This document shows, one piece after another, positions 45,221 through 54,246 of a stretch of DNA of 64,000 nucleotides. The notes under the pieces are model-generated. The model was not told where the DNA came from. It saw only the letters and a program-made list of their open reading frames with translations, and made no database searches. The stretch covers positions 2,294,001-2,358,000 of the forward strand of contig NZ_CP024314.1 of assembly GCF_002944315.1 (NCBI RefSeq), read 5' to 3'. Position 1 is the first letter of the stretch; the number at the start of each line of letters is the position of its first letter. A program made the position numbers and the translations under genes. This DNA comes from Rhizobium sp. NXC24. GTDB lineage: Bacteria; Pseudomonadota; Alphaproteobacteria; Rhizobiales; Rhizobiaceae.

Positions 45221-46996
45221 CTACCGCCACACCACGGCGAAGACGACGGTAGCTGCGATCACACCGACGATCATCGCCAGCGCATAATGGGTGACGACCC
45301 CGGTCTGGAGCCGCCGCAGCGCCCCGCCACCACGCAGAATCGAGCGAGCAACGCCGTTCACGGCGGCATCCACCCCGCTGAGATCGATCTGCAGTCCCGA
45401 TCGCGCCGCTCCATGCAGGAAGGGCAGGGCTGCGGTCTCGGACACGTCGCTCACCGCCTTCTCGTAGCGCGCCAGTGGTTTTTCGGCGAGCCACATGAAG
45501 AGCCGAGCGCCCTTGCGATAGAACCAATCAGTATCGATGCTGATCGTGTTCTCGGGATCGAGCGCCTTGAGGAACAGCACAAATCCCAGGGCGGTGAACA
45601 TCAAGAGGCCGAGGCTCTCAGTGACATGGAGGCCTGTGTAGGGTTCAAAGTCGACCGGATAAGGCAGAAGCGCATAGAGCGGCTGGGGGAACACTCCGAT
45701 CCCAATGCAGAGCACTGCCGCCATGGCCATTGCAACCAGCATGTTGCGTGGCGCCTCCCGCGCCTCGATTTTCCGATCCGTGCCGAAAAACATATAATAC
45801 GGCAGCTTGAGCCCGGTGTGCAGGAACGTTCCAGACGACGCCATCGTCAGCGCCAGCACTACCAGCGCCCGATGATCCGCTCCAGCGGCGGCTATCACCA
45901 TCGACTTGGTCACAAAGCCCGAGAAGAACGGAAACGCCGAGATCGCGAAAGCGCCGACCATGTAGAGTGCCACGGTAAGCGGCATGCTCTTGTAGAGGCC
46001 GCCAAGCTCGGTGAGCTTGCGCCGCCCGGTAACATAGATCACTGCGCCGGCTCCCATGAAGAGCAGGGCCTTGTAGAGGATATGCGCGAAGGCGTGGCTG
46101 GTGGCCCCATTCACGGCCATCTCCGTCCCGATGCCGATGCCCGCCACCATGTAGCCCACCTGGCTGACGATATGATAGGCCAGAAGCCGGCGGCAGTCGT
46201 TCTCCAGCACCGCGTAGATGACACCGTAAAGCGCCATTGCCGTGCCGAGCCAAACAAGAAGCTCGGTGCCTGGAAACGCCCGCGCCAGGGCATAGACGGC
46301 GGTCTTGGTGGTGAAGGCGCTCATGAACACCGCCCCGGTGACGGTCGCTTCCGGATAGGCATCGGTCAGCCAGGCATTGAGTGGCGGCACCGCTGCGTTA
46401 AGGATGAACCCGGCGAGGATCAGATAGGCGCCCACGCCCATTCCACCGTCGATCGGCCCCCACTCCATCGGGCCAAAGAGCAGCGAGCCGGTGGCGAGAC
46501 CATGGAGAATGATGCCGCCGAGCAGAACGACACCGCCGGTGATATGAACCATGAGATACCGGAACCCTGCCCGGATCGCCGGCCCGCCGCGCTGCGCGAA
46601 GACCAGGTAGGCGGAAGCGAATGCCATGGCCTCCCAGAACATGTAGAGGGTCAGGTAATCACCGGCGAACACCACGCCGAGCGCCCCGCCAACATAGATG
46701 AAGGCCGCCACGTGCTGACCAGCATCCGTCAGGTGCAGCGCATAGACCATGCCGATCAGCGCCATGATGGTGAAAACGGTAGCGAAGACGATGCTCAGCT
46801 TGTCGACCTTCGCGATCAGGATTTCCTGCCCGATGAACCGCATCTCGCCATAGCTACCCGGCTGCATCGCCAGCACGGCGAGGATCGCAAGCGCCGGGAT
46901 TACGAGCAAATAGGCCTTGCGGATCGACCCGCTGAGGAACGGGATCGGTAGAGCGCCCAGAATGAAGAGCAAAGCCGGATGGATGAAGTCAGTCAT
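45221..46996 (-). CDS. NuoL/MrpD-like antiporter subunit with C-terminal extension
   Basis: 591 residues. The antiporter core occupies about 1-470: Glu122 (MFWEAMAF) and Lys231 (FTTKTAVYAL) are present, but the position of the helix-7 channel lysine is Asn200 (LNAAVPPLNAWLTDAYPEA). The C-terminal 110 residues start with DTDWFYRKGARLFMWLAEKP and end in a last membrane helix, resembling the long lateral helix and final span of NuoL. It therefore probably holds the NuoL place in the complex, although the core is closer to MrpD-type proteins. It overlaps the 84-codon gene by 8 bp. Confidence 0.85.
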   Translation of the reverse strand: MTDFIHPALLFILGALPIPFLSGSIRKAYLLVIPALAILAVLAMQPGSYGEMRFIGQEILIAKVDKLSIVFATVFTIMALIGMVYALHLTDAGQHVAAFIYVGGALGVVFAGDYLTLYMFWEAMAFASAYLVFAQRGGPAIRAGFRYLMVHITGGVVLLGGIILHGLATGSLLFGPMEWGPIDGGMGVGAYLILAGFILNAAVPPLNAWLTDAYPEATVTGAVFMSAFTTKTAVYALARAFPGTELLVWLGTAMALYGVIYAVLENDCRRLLAYHIVSQVGYMVAGIGIGTEMAVNGATSHAFAHILYKALLFMGAGAVIYVTGRRKLTELGGLYKSMPLTVALYMVGAFAISAFPFFSGFVTKSMVIAAAGADHRALVVLALTMASSGTFLHTGLKLPYYMFFGTDRKIEAREAPRNMLVAMAMAAVLCIGIGVFPQPLYALLPYPVDFEPYTGLHVTESLGLLMFTALGFVLFLKALDPENTISIDTDWFYRKGARLFMWLAEKPLARYEKAVSDVSETAALPFLHGAARSGLQIDLSGVDAAVNGVARSILRGGGALRRLQTGVVTHYALAMIVGVIAATVVFAVVWR

Positions 46997-47243
46997 AATA
47001 ATCCTCGCGCCGCATCAGCCCGGCCCGATGGCCGAGAAACTTGGAAACGAAGATGATCAGTATGCAGGAGCCGAAGCCGTAGACGGCGGACCAGCCAGGC
47101 AGGCGGTCCCACAGATATTCGGCATGTTCGTGAGAGACCAGAAAGTCAGCCGCGACGATCAGAATGAGCACGAGATAGAATAGCCGGCGCCGGCGCCTCG
47201 CATATTCCTCGTCACCAAAGAAGTCGATGACACGCTTGATCAT
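46989..47243 (-). CDS. Small two-helix membrane protein inside the nuo cluster
   Basis: 84 residues. A charged N-terminal segment (FFGDEEYARRRRR) is followed by two hydrophobic helices (about 21-37 and 53-72) and a charged tail ending in MRREDYYD. I do not recognise a family. It overlaps the upstream MrpD-like gene by 4 bp and the downstream NuoL-like gene by 8 bp, so it is translated with them. Its position between two antiporter subunits suggests an accessory or linker subunit of the membrane arm; this is inference. Confidence 0.8.
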   Translation of the reverse strand: MIKRVIDFFGDEEYARRRRRLFYLVLILIVAADFLVSHEHAEYLWDRLPGWSAVYGFGSCILIIFVSKFLGHRAGLMRREDYYD

Positions 47244-48703
47244 TTGACCACTCCGTCGGCCAGGGTAAGGAAATAGCCGGGAAAGATGCCCATCAGCACC
47301 GACAGGATGGCGGTCGCGACGAGCGGGATCGTGACCATAGGGATTTCACGGATCGTCGCCGGGTTTTCCTCCGCCTCCGCCCCGAAAAAGGCGGCATAGC
47401 TGACTGGCAGGAAGTAGGCAGCATTCAGGATCGAGCTCACCAGGAGCACGGCCAGGAACGCGATCTGCCCTGCCTCCACGGACCCCAAAGTCAGATACCA
47501 CTTGCTGATGAAGCCCGCGGTCGGCGGTATCCCGATCATGCTCAGCGAAGCGATGAAAAATGCGCCCATCGTCCATGGCAACCTGCGGCCGATGCCCGCC
47601 ATGTCGCTGATGTTGCGCTTACCGGACGCGCAATAGATCGACCCCGCGCAGAAAAACAGTGTGATCTTCGAGAATGCGTGGGCAGCCATGTGGATAATGC
47701 CGCCAACCATCGCGACCGGCGACAGCAGAACCGCACCCAACACGATGTAGGAGAGCTGGCTAACTGTCGAATAGGCGAGCCTCGCCTTAAGGTCGTCTCG
47801 CGTCAGGGCATAGATCGACGCCATGAGGATCGTAAACGAGACCAGATAGGCCGTGGCGATGCCGAGGCCGAGCTCCCCGACCAACTTGACGCCAAAGACA
47901 TGAAACACCACTCGCAGCAGGCAAAACACGCCCATCTTGACCACGGCCACGGCATGCAAGAGCGCGCTGACCGGCGTCGGCGCCACCATCGCGGCAGGCA
48001 GCCAGGCGTGCATCGGCATCACCGCGGCCTTGGCGAAGCCGAAGAGATAGCAGAAATAGACGATCGTCAGCAGCGCCGCCGAGGCATTGACGCCCGCCAA
48101 CAGCCCGCCCTCCCTAAAATCGAGCGATCCCGCAATGGAGTAGGTCAGTGCCAGCGCGGCGAGCAGGACGCTTTTCGAGGCTCCCATCAAATAGACGAGA
48201 TATTTGTGGGCACCCCTCCACCCCTCTTCATCCTCGTGGTGATAGACAAGCGGATAGGTAACGAGGCTGAGCACCTCGTAGAAGATGACCAAGGTGAACA
48301 GATTGGCGGCGAAGGCACCCCCGACAGCCGCCGCGAGGCTGGTGGCGAAGCAGGCGAAGAAGCGGGTCTGCGCATGTTCGTTCAAGTGCCGCATATAGCC
48401 GATGGAATAGAATGCGGCCACGATCCATAAAAGCGACGAGATAGTGGCGAACACCATGCCGAGCGCGTCGGCCCGGAAAGCGAACTCGACCCCCGGCAAG
48501 ATTTCGAACAGGCGCAAGTCGACGGTCCCGCCCGCCAGCACCGTCGGCGCCATTGAAGCGACAATCGCAAACAGAACAATTGCTGCTATTGGCGATACGA
48601 TATCGCGGAGTTTCTCGCGGTTGTTCAGAAGCAGAATTATTAGGGCCGCCAGGCCTGGGACGGCGACGGCAAGCAGTGGCCGGATCGATATCACCGGGTC
48701 CAA
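47240..48703 (-). CDS. MrpD-like proton/cation antiporter subunit (extra pump subunit)
   Basis: 487 residues, about 14 helices and no NuoL-type C-terminal extension. Channel residues are Glu143 (FYEVLSL), Lys225 (FAKAAVMPMHAWLP) and Lys256 (VVKMGVF), with the segment AMVAPTPVSALLHAVAVVK shared by MrpA/MrpD/NuoL. The start is TTG at 48703 with AAAGGA 8 bp upstream. It lies between nuoK and the 84-codon gene, giving the complex a fourth antiporter-type subunit. Confidence 0.88.
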   Translation of the reverse strand: MDPVISIRPLLAVAVPGLAALIILLLNNREKLRDIVSPIAAIVLFAIVASMAPTVLAGGTVDLRLFEILPGVEFAFRADALGMVFATISSLLWIVAAFYSIGYMRHLNEHAQTRFFACFATSLAAAVGGAFAANLFTLVIFYEVLSLVTYPLVYHHEDEEGWRGAHKYLVYLMGASKSVLLAALALTYSIAGSLDFREGGLLAGVNASAALLTIVYFCYLFGFAKAAVMPMHAWLPAAMVAPTPVSALLHAVAVVKMGVFCLLRVVFHVFGVKLVGELGLGIATAYLVSFTILMASIYALTRDDLKARLAYSTVSQLSYIVLGAVLLSPVAMVGGIIHMAAHAFSKITLFFCAGSIYCASGKRNISDMAGIGRRLPWTMGAFFIASLSMIGIPPTAGFISKWYLTLGSVEAGQIAFLAVLLVSSILNAAYFLPVSYAAFFGAEAEENPATIREIPMVTIPLVATAILSVLMGIFPGYFLTLADGVVK

Positions 48704-48707
48704 GCCG

Positions 48708-49010
48708 CTATCCTTTCATCATGGTAACGTCGTCGACCTTGAGGGTGGATTTGTTCCTCACAAGGGCGACCAGGATACCGAGGGCGACGGCAACCTCCGC
48801 CGCGGTAATTGCAATGACGAAGATCGCGAAGATCTGCCCGCGGAAATCGTCGTATTGACGTCCAAAAGCGATGAAGTTGATGTTGACCGAGTTGAGCAGT
48901 AGTTCCAGCGACATCAGCACGACCAGAATATTGCGCCTGAGCAGCACGCCCGCTGCTCCGATCACGAAGAGGATCACTGCGAGCAAAATATACCACCAGA
49001 GCGGAACCAT
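48708..49010 (-). CDS. nuoK: NADH-quinone oxidoreductase subunit K
   Basis: 100 residues with three helices. Glu35 in the [15 protein letters not shown] helix and Glu71 in [13 protein letters not shown] are the conserved membrane glutamates of NuoK. Its start overlaps the nuoJ stop by one base. Confidence 0.95.
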   Translation of the reverse strand: MVPLWWYILLAVILFVIGAAGVLLRRNILVVLMSLELLLNSVNINFIAFGRQYDDFRGQIFAIFVIAITAAEVAVALGILVALVRNKSTLKVDDVTMMKG

Positions 49011-49510
49011 CAGCTCGACTCCTTCCGCGCCAGAACGATAGCCCCGATCAGTGCCGCCAGCAGAATGACAGAGGCGACTTCAAACGGCAGAAGATAGTCG
49101 GAAAAAAGTGTCGTGCTGAGCTGCCTAATCTCATCGCCGCCACGCGCAACGACGGGCTCCGTGGCCAAAAAGCGCGGGCTCCGGAGAACCAGCACGAGCA
49201 TCTCGACGCCAAGCAGAACGAGCAGCACCAGAGCCGGCAGATTGCCACCCGGCAAGAACCGCTGCAACACCGCTTCGCGCACATCAATCATCATGATCAC
49301 GAATAGGAACAGGACCATGATCGCGCCGACATAGACGAAGATCTGGATGGCCGCGAGCAACGGCGCCCCGAGCAAGACGAAAATTGCGGAAACCTGCAGG
49401 AAACACGCCATCAGCGCCAATGCGCTGTGAACCGGATTGCGCGCCACGACGACCATCAGGGCCGCGATCACGGACACCGTAGCGAACAGAAGAAAGAACC
49501 CCTGATCCAT
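49010..49510 (-). CDS. nuoJ: NADH-quinone oxidoreductase subunit J
   Basis: 166 residues, five helices; [25 protein letters not shown] and the [18 protein letters not shown] helix are the NuoJ hallmarks. It is the first gene of the minus-strand cluster, so the promoter should lie in the 189 bp up to 49699. GGGAGGG lies 8 bp before the ATG. Confidence 0.95.
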   Translation of the reverse strand: MDQGFFLLFATVSVIAALMVVVARNPVHSALALMACFLQVSAIFVLLGAPLLAAIQIFVYVGAIMVLFLFVIMMIDVREAVLQRFLPGGNLPALVLLVLLGVEMLVLVLRSPRFLATEPVVARGGDEIRQLSTTLFSDYLLPFEVASVILLAALIGAIVLARKESS

Positions 49511-49699
49511 CGACGCGACCCTCCCACGCGAGCTCTCACTCGGCGCGAGATGGCCGGATTCGAGTTAGCTCCGCACTTCAGGTGCATTCACAAATTGTGC
49601 CCTAGTATTAGGTTTTTCACAAGATTGTTGTCGCTAGCGGAGCAACCAAGCCGGTCCGAATGTGATGAAAACACCTCCGAAGGTCTATAAGGTGGCCGA

Positions 49700-50482
49700 T
49701 CAGGTATTTCTTGCCTCATCGGCTGTCAGCGCAGTCTCCCGCGTGCCGGAAACAATTATCTCCAAGACTTCGTGCTCGTCAGTGTTTTTGATGTAGCGGT
49801 CGCCGACATATTCACCGCGCTTGAGGACCATAACGCGATCACCCACAGCGAAAATATCGACCAGGCGGTGCGAGATGATGATCTGAGCAACGCCTTGTTT
49901 CTTCAACTCGAGCATGGTTTCGAGCAGCCGTTCGGTCGCCATCACGGAGAGGTTGGCGGTCGGCTCGTCGAGAATTACGACGCGCGGGTCGAACGAGATC
50001 GCCCGGGCAATCGCCACGGATTGCTGACGGCCGCCCGACAGGCTCTCAACCTTTTGATAGACGGAGTTGACGTCGACTTTGAGCCGTTTCAGCACGCCAT
50101 CGGCTTCCGCATACATCTTCCGGCGGTTGACGAAGGGGCCCTTGAGCGGCCAACGGCCGAGAAAGATGTTTTGACCGACGTCCATGTTCCCGCAAAGCGC
50201 GAAGTCCTGATAGATCATTTCAATGCCGACATCGCGGCTCTCATGCGGGCTCTTGAAGTGCACCGCTTGACCGGCAACAAGGATTTCACCCGCATCCCGT
50301 TGATAGGCACCGGTCAGGATTTTCATCAGAGTGGATTTGCCGGCGGAGTTGTCACCGACCAGGCCAAGAATTTCCCCGGGATAGAGCACCAGGTCGACTT
50401 TGCGGAGCGCCTGCACAGCTCCGAAAGCCTTTTCGACGCCTCGCATTTCCACAATCGGCTGTAGTGTTATCTCGTCAGCCAT
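49700..50482 (-). CDS. Sugar ABC transporter ATP-binding protein
   Basis: 260 residues, a single nucleotide-binding domain. Walker A reads GDNSAGKS (43-50; serine replaces the usual second glycine), the signature is LSGGRQ (148-153), Walker B VVILDEP (168-174), and the switch histidine is in IISHRL. It works with the fused permease and binding protein encoded upstream, overlapping the permease gene by 8 bp. A carbohydrate importer of the ribose/xylose family; substrate not determinable. Confidence 0.92.
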   Translation of the reverse strand: MADEITLQPIVEMRGVEKAFGAVQALRKVDLVLYPGEILGLVGDNSAGKSTLMKILTGAYQRDAGEILVAGQAVHFKSPHESRDVGIEMIYQDFALCGNMDVGQNIFLGRWPLKGPFVNRRKMYAEADGVLKRLKVDVNSVYQKVESLSGGRQQSVAIARAISFDPRVVILDEPTANLSVMATERLLETMLELKKQGVAQIIISHRLVDIFAVGDRVMVLKRGEYVGDRYIKNTDEHEVLEIIVSGTRETALTADEARNT

Positions 50483-52730
50483 GGATGCCTTCCTCTGTTC
50501 GCGCGCGCCTTGCGAGGCGCGCTCGCAGGCGTCCGAAGATATTGGCCTGGCGCACCCATATATCGATCAGCACCGCGACAATGAGGATGACGCCGATGAA
50601 GACATTGATCCAGTGCTGCGGCATGCTGAACCCCTGAACGTTGAGCTGAAGGAGCGCCCGAACGAGCGTGATAACAGCCGCGCCCGCCAGCGAACCGATC
50701 ACCGTGCCATAACCGCCGAAGATTGATCCGCCGCCAATGATGACCGACGCTATGGCGTCAAGCTCACGGAACTGGCCGGCGACCGGATTGAAGCTGCGGA
50801 AGTATGCGACGTTGATAATGCCGGCCATCGTTGCGCAGAGCGCGGCCAGCAAAAGGGAGATGAAGCGTACCCGGTTCGTGTTGATGCCGGCGTAGGCAGC
50901 GGCACGGACGTTGCCGCCGGCGGCACAGACCTTCAGCCCGAACGGTGTGTAGGCAAGCACGATGCCGGCGATGATGGCGACGAAAAACATCCAGATCGTC
51001 TGGACGCTGACGACCTCAGCCACCGTGCGAATGATCCCCTGCGGCAACGTAAGGCCGAAATGGAGGAGAACGTCATTCATTTTTCGACCAAGAAGATTGT
51101 AACCTTCCGGCCAGCCGGTCAATTGTTGTCCGGCGACAAACCAGGCGGCCATGCCGCGTGCAATGTAAAACATGCCGAGCGTGGCTATGAAGGCGGGGAG
51201 TTTGAAGCCGATTGTCACGACGGCGTTGACGAGTCCGGCGACCATCCCCACCAGCAAGGCCATGGTAACTGCGGTGAGCGGATCGGCACCCAGCACCTTC
51301 AAGAAATAGGCTGCGGTGCTGCCGGCCAAGGCGAGCACCGCACCGACGGAGAGATCGATGTCGCCGGCCGCGATGACGTAGGTGAGACCGACTGTAATGA
51401 TTGCCAGCTCCGTGTAGTTGAGCAGGATGGCAAAGGTGTTGGACAGGTACCACCAGTAATCCGGCCTTAGTGCAAGGCCCGTCAGCCACAACACGATTGT
51501 GAGGATAATCGCGAGAGCGTCGCGTCGGGCGAGAAATTTGCCGAGTCCCGTCGCAGACAGTGCCGTATCGGTCGCCATAGCTCCCTTGGTCTGGACGCCC
51601 TCAAGTGCCACGCCACCCATTTCATAAGCGGGCGGCGGCGGCCTACCGCGAAGCCACGCCCAAAGCCGGCCCGCGATCTGCCGGCGAATGAGGATAGGCT
51701 CAACAAGCACGGCGATAACAAGAAGCAGACCTAGAAAAACCAGCACCGCACCCGCGGGCAGCGTGAACTTGGCGCCGACGGCAATGCTTTCACCGTCGAT
51801 AACGACAGTCCGCGTGATCGGCCAGCCTTCACGCAAGACCTTGTCGATCAGGACGACGACCGCAGTGCCAAGACACGATCCGATGACCCGCCCGCGCCCA
51901 CCAAGGATCGACGCACCACCAATAATGACAGATGCTATGACGGTGAGCTCCCAGCTTACGCCGTAGAGAGGCGTCACGCCCTTGTCCTGCGCAGCCGACA
52001 GGAGAGCGGCAAGTGTGGCGCAAAGCGACGAGAGCAGATATGCGCGAATGCGCACCCAGCGCGTGCGAATGCCGGCATAGACTGCCGCTTGTTCGTTTCC
52101 CCCGGTGGCGAAAGTCTCGTAACCCCAGCGGGTCCCGGCAAGCACATAGGCCCCGATGGCAGCGATGAGGAAGAAGATCGCAATCTGGTTGTTGAACCCC
52201 AAAGCATTTGTCTCCCCCAGGTGGAAGAGCAGCGGATGGTCTTTCGCCTTGTCGGAATAGTAGATCGCCTGTCCATGTGTGAACGCGAGCACGAAGCCAC
52301 GACCGATGAAAAGCATTGTCAATGTCGCTATGAACGCAGGTACCTTCAGGATCGTAACAAACGCGCCGTTGATCAAGCCAATGGCCGTGCCCAGCAGCAC
52401 ACAGAGGATCACCGACGTCGTAACGCTGAAATCGAGAAAGTTCGGGGCAAAGAGTCTGGCAAAGACGACAGCGACCAGGCCATATGTCGATCCGACCGAA
52501 AGATCGAGATCCCTGTTGGCGATCACAAACGTCATTCCTACCGCGATGATCCCCACACGGGAAGTGTCACGGAGAAGCGCATGCAGGGCTTCGGTTGATC
52601 CGAAAAACGCCGGATTGACGAGAGTGCCGCCAAGATAGAGCAACGCAAGGAAGATCAACAGCCCGACCTCCCAGCCACCAGCGAGCTGAGGTGGCGCACG
52701 GCCCAGCGATGTCGTCGCAGTAAGCGCCAT
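50475..52730 (-). CDS. Fused tandem ABC sugar permease (two RbsC-type domains in one protein)
   Basis: 751 residues, about twice the usual permease length. The first permease unit spans about 20-350 and the second about 404-740. Each has its own membrane-domain motif (RDLDLSVGS at 73-81; GDIDLSVGA at 456-464) and its own coupling segment (ASVIIGGASILGGRG and ASVIIGGGSIFGGYG). A proline-rich linker (351-403, GRPPPPAYE) joins them. Met385, preceded by AAGGGAGCT, could be a second internal start. No stop or frameshift is needed, so the fusion is real in this sequence. With two ATPase copies it would make a complete importer. Confidence 0.92.
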   Translation of the reverse strand: MALTATTSLGRAPPQLAGGWEVGLLIFLALLYLGGTLVNPAFFGSTEALHALLRDTSRVGIIAVGMTFVIANRDLDLSVGSTYGLVAVVFARLFAPNFLDFSVTTSVILCVLLGTAIGLINGAFVTILKVPAFIATLTMLFIGRGFVLAFTHGQAIYYSDKAKDHPLLFHLGETNALGFNNQIAIFFLIAAIGAYVLAGTRWGYETFATGGNEQAAVYAGIRTRWVRIRAYLLSSLCATLAALLSAAQDKGVTPLYGVSWELTVIASVIIGGASILGGRGRVIGSCLGTAVVVLIDKVLREGWPITRTVVIDGESIAVGAKFTLPAGAVLVFLGLLLVIAVLVEPILIRRQIAGRLWAWLRGRPPPPAYEMGGVALEGVQTKGAMATDTALSATGLGKFLARRDALAIILTIVLWLTGLALRPDYWWYLSNTFAILLNYTELAIITVGLTYVIAAGDIDLSVGAVLALAGSTAAYFLKVLGADPLTAVTMALLVGMVAGLVNAVVTIGFKLPAFIATLGMFYIARGMAAWFVAGQQLTGWPEGYNLLGRKMNDVLLHFGLTLPQGIIRTVAEVVSVQTIWMFFVAIIAGIVLAYTPFGLKVCAAGGNVRAAAYAGINTNRVRFISLLLAALCATMAGIINVAYFRSFNPVAGQFRELDAIASVIIGGGSIFGGYGTVIGSLAGAAVITLVRALLQLNVQGFSMPQHWINVFIGVILIVAVLIDIWVRQANIFGRLRARLARRARTEEGIHG

Positions 52731-52762
52731 GATTTCTACCGACCAATCCTTGCCACCCGCGT

Positions 52763-52788
52763 TGCGGGAGGGCTTGTGCCCTCCCGCA
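52763..52788 (-). promoter_or_regulatory. Strong intercistronic stem-loop after the binding-protein gene
   Basis: GCGGGAGGG (52764-52772) and CCCTCCCGC (52779-52787) form a perfect 9-bp stem, 10 bp with the flanking T-A pair, around a 6-base loop. It lies in the 80-bp gap between the binding-protein stop and the permease start and lacks a T-run. As at 6603-6632, it probably raises binding-protein mRNA over permease mRNA. Confidence 0.65.
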
Positions 52789-52810
52789 TTCTCCAGATGC
52801 TTCGAGCGGC

Positions 52811-53893
52811 TTAGTTTTCGAAGCGCTTGCCAACCTTTGCGACCGTGTCCTTCGTCACGAGCTGGGCTCGCGTGTCGAGATTGGCGGCCGCAATGCCACG
52901 ATCAATTTGCAGATAGAGCTGCATGACAGGCCAGAAGCCCTGCAGGAAAGGTTGCTGTCCCAGCGAGCCGGTCAGATTTCCAGCGGCAATACCTTCCTGC
53001 TGCGCCGGGCCGAGATCGAAACCAAAACTGCAGAACTTGCCGGTCCGCCCCATCTGAGCCACTGCCTTGACGAGCGGTGGCGTAAAGACGTTGTTGGCTG
53101 TGAAGGCGCCGACCACGTCGCCGCGGGATTCGAAAAGCGAAACAAGTGCGTTGACCGGATCGTTCGGGTTGGTGTCGATGCCGACATTCTCCGGACCCGC
53201 GTCAACCTTGAAGGCGTCGAGCTTACCGGCGTCCTTCAGCGTCTTGACGATGGCGTTGAAAGCGGCGGTCACGCGATTGTTCACCTCGATGTTGCCCATC
53301 GCAGTGGAGGACGGCAGGACAATCGAGCCGCTGGTCGCTCCGCTTGCGAGCACGCATTTTGCGAGCGCCTCACCGCCGATTGCCGCCGCCGACGCATCCT
53401 GACCGGTATGGCTTATGCTGCTCCGGTCCAAGAGGTTCGCATCGAACGAGTTGGTTGTGGCAACTGGGATACCAGCCGCTTCGGCAGCCTTGACGATATC
53501 ATTATAGGCGCCGACCTGCGGCGTCGTCATGATAATCCCGTCAATGGTCGGATCTTGAACGATCTGGTTGAGGATCTCGATCTCGCGGGCGGGATCGTCC
53601 ACGGGCGATTCCGAACCCAGCAGCAATATCTTGGCCCCGATCATGTTGCCGGCAACGGTCGCGCCGACATAGACAGGGTCAAAAAAGCCGTTGCCCGCTG
53701 TGTGCGTTACAATTGCGAAGGTCAAATGACCATCAGCCGAATGGAAATTCTTCGTGCCGGGATCTTCCTTGGCGGCTTCAGCGAAATTGTAGCCGCCAAC
53801 CGCCTTCTCGACGCTGCCGGACTGCGCAAATGCATGCGAGATGCCAAGTGATAGTGCCGCGGCCGATACCGTGTACAGCAAAATCCGCCTCAT
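52811..53893 (-). CDS. Sugar ABC transporter periplasmic substrate-binding protein
   Basis: 360 residues. ATG 53893 follows AGGGAGGACCAATC. A Sec signal peptide covers residues 1-23 (ending SHAFA). The type I binding fold is indicated by FAIVTHTAGNGFFDPVYVGA, IDGIIMTTPQ, and GSLGQQPFLQGFWPVM near the C-terminus. It delivers the sugar to the fused permease. It is the first gene of the transporter operon. Confidence 0.92.
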   Translation of the reverse strand: MRRILLYTVSAAALSLGISHAFAQSGSVEKAVGGYNFAEAAKEDPGTKNFHSADGHLTFAIVTHTAGNGFFDPVYVGATVAGNMIGAKILLLGSESPVDDPAREIEILNQIVQDPTIDGIIMTTPQVGAYNDIVKAAEAAGIPVATTNSFDANLLDRSSISHTGQDASAAAIGGEALAKCVLASGATSGSIVLPSSTAMGNIEVNNRVTAAFNAIVKTLKDAGKLDAFKVDAGPENVGIDTNPNDPVNALVSLFESRGDVVGAFTANNVFTPPLVKAVAQMGRTGKFCSFGFDLGPAQQEGIAAGNLTGSLGQQPFLQGFWPVMQLYLQIDRGIAAANLDTRAQLVTKDTVAKVGKRFEN

Positions 53894-54246
53894 GATTGGT
53901 CCTCCCTTGAACCGAGGGAGAAAAGCCGTTCGGGCGCAATTTATCGGGAATGGGGCCGAAGGCTTTTTCCCATTTGCTAATATTCTTCGCAATTCTGATG
54001 CAAGTAAACGGTCAACTCATCGTATTGGCGAATTTGTTCGCTCCGAAAACACCCGATGATCGTTTTTGGCGGAATTCGACGGGTCGGCAAGCCTGGAAAA
54101 GTTTCTGGCAGGTCAGTTCCGACCGCGTTCCCCGATCCGATTTAGGATCTGACGGGCGAGCCCAAGCCGAAGAATCCGAGCGGAGTTCGCCGCTGCGCGA
54201 AGGCTCGTTTGGGTTCGTATGCCGCCAACAGCAACTCGCTGGTCCC
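53894..54246. other. 353-bp gap between AraC regulator and binding-protein genes
   Basis: No gene is supported; the short frames here lack ribosome binding sites and recognisable content. The region should contain the promoter of the transporter operon. GATCC/GGATC (54134-54138 and 54145-54149) is a small inverted repeat with a 6-bp spacer; I cannot assign it to a regulator. Confidence 0.5.

Noticed and set aside
45287..46951. Plus-strand open frame of 554 codons
   Set aside because: Antisense to the NuoL/MrpD-like gene; histidine/arginine-rich composition typical of a reversed membrane-protein gene.
53946..53971. GGGAA...TTCCC hairpin as a terminator of the AraC gene
   Set aside because: The inner pairing depends on G-U pairs on one strand and mismatches on the other; no T-run; too weak to call.
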